A DNA stretch of 64,000 nt, from contig NW_024725489.1 of assembly GCF_018991925.1 (NCBI RefSeq), positions 8,105,127 through 8,169,126 on the forward strand. The letters are read 5' to 3'. Shown piece by piece: positions 63,984-64,000 of the stretch. A program made the translations under genes and the position numbers. The notes below the pieces were generated by a model, which searched no databases, had not been told where the DNA came from, and saw only the letters and a list, made by a program, of their open reading frames with translations. Each line of letters begins with the position of its first letter. The stretch's first letter is position 1. This stretch comes from Homarus americanus (Eukaryota > Arthropoda > Malacostraca > Decapoda > Nephropidae).

Positions 63984-64000
63984 CAGTGGTTCTCAACCTT
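63984..64000 (+). repeat. Possible hAT terminal inverted repeat at window edge
   Basis: CAGTGGTTCTCAACCTT matches the well-known hAT terminal motif CAGTG.TTCTCAA. The element would continue beyond the window. Confidence 0.55.

Overview
The window is eukaryotic repeat-rich DNA. It has spliceable 5' UTR introns, long (TA)n tracts, no operons and almost no host coding sequence. The mixture of CR1-like LINEs, Penelope-like elements (PLEs) carrying hammerhead ribozymes, RNase H-bearing LINEs, hAT relics and very long simple repeats suggests a large arthropod genome, most likely a decapod crustacean. That assignment is inference from repeat content; no diagnostic single-copy gene is present. A 100-base N run (31389-31488) shows it is an assembled scaffold.

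Layout. 0-5 kb: a decayed LINE reverse transcriptase (RT) and a 2.65-kb, 21-bp minisatellite lying between two direct copies of a dispersed repeat. 5-7 kb: a tRNA-derived SINE-like copy and (TA)n. 7-10.1 kb: element TE-A, a TAGGGTG-ended DNA transposon with a broken transposase-like gene. 11.2-15.6 kb: two internally deleted copies of one LINE, head to head. 16.8-21.1 kb: two copies of a heat-shock-element/TATA promoter repeat, with three LINE fragments between them. 21.2-23.4 kb: a second copy of the SINE-like repeat, an inverted PLE pair and PLE termini with hammerhead ribozymes. 23.8-27.8 kb: an orphan gene on the minus strand broken by three insertions (SINE, LINE, and a solo LTR inside the LINE). 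28.3-31.2 kb: a hAT transposase relic and an RNase H LINE. 31.5-39 kb: a 27-bp minisatellite bordering the assembly gap.

39.5-44 kb: PLE relics and a nearly complete but disabled CR1-like LINE. 44.5-48.1 kb: a hAT C-terminal relic, twin hairpins and element TE-B, a distant relative of TE-A with an uninterrupted 791-codon gene. 48.4-53.4 kb: a nearly full-length two-ORF LINE on the minus strand. 53.4-57.6 kb: mostly unique AT-rich DNA with one possible THAP-type first exon. 57.9-62.7 kb: a second CR1 subfamily, a PLE terminus with hammerhead, and the 5' half of a Ty3/gypsy-like retrotransposon (LTR, primer-binding site, gag, protease).

The most interesting signals are: (1) TE-A and TE-B, which share terminal sequence, a 5' UTR intron just before the ATG, and a colinear protein with identically spaced D-x28-C-x2-H-x2-E residues; (2) four hammerhead ribozyme cores in PLE termini; (3) a SINE whose 3' half matches the tail of a LINE in the same window; (4) a repeated heat-shock-type promoter; (5) the datable nested insertions in the orphan gene. 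Family names are from memory and pattern recognition; no database was searched.
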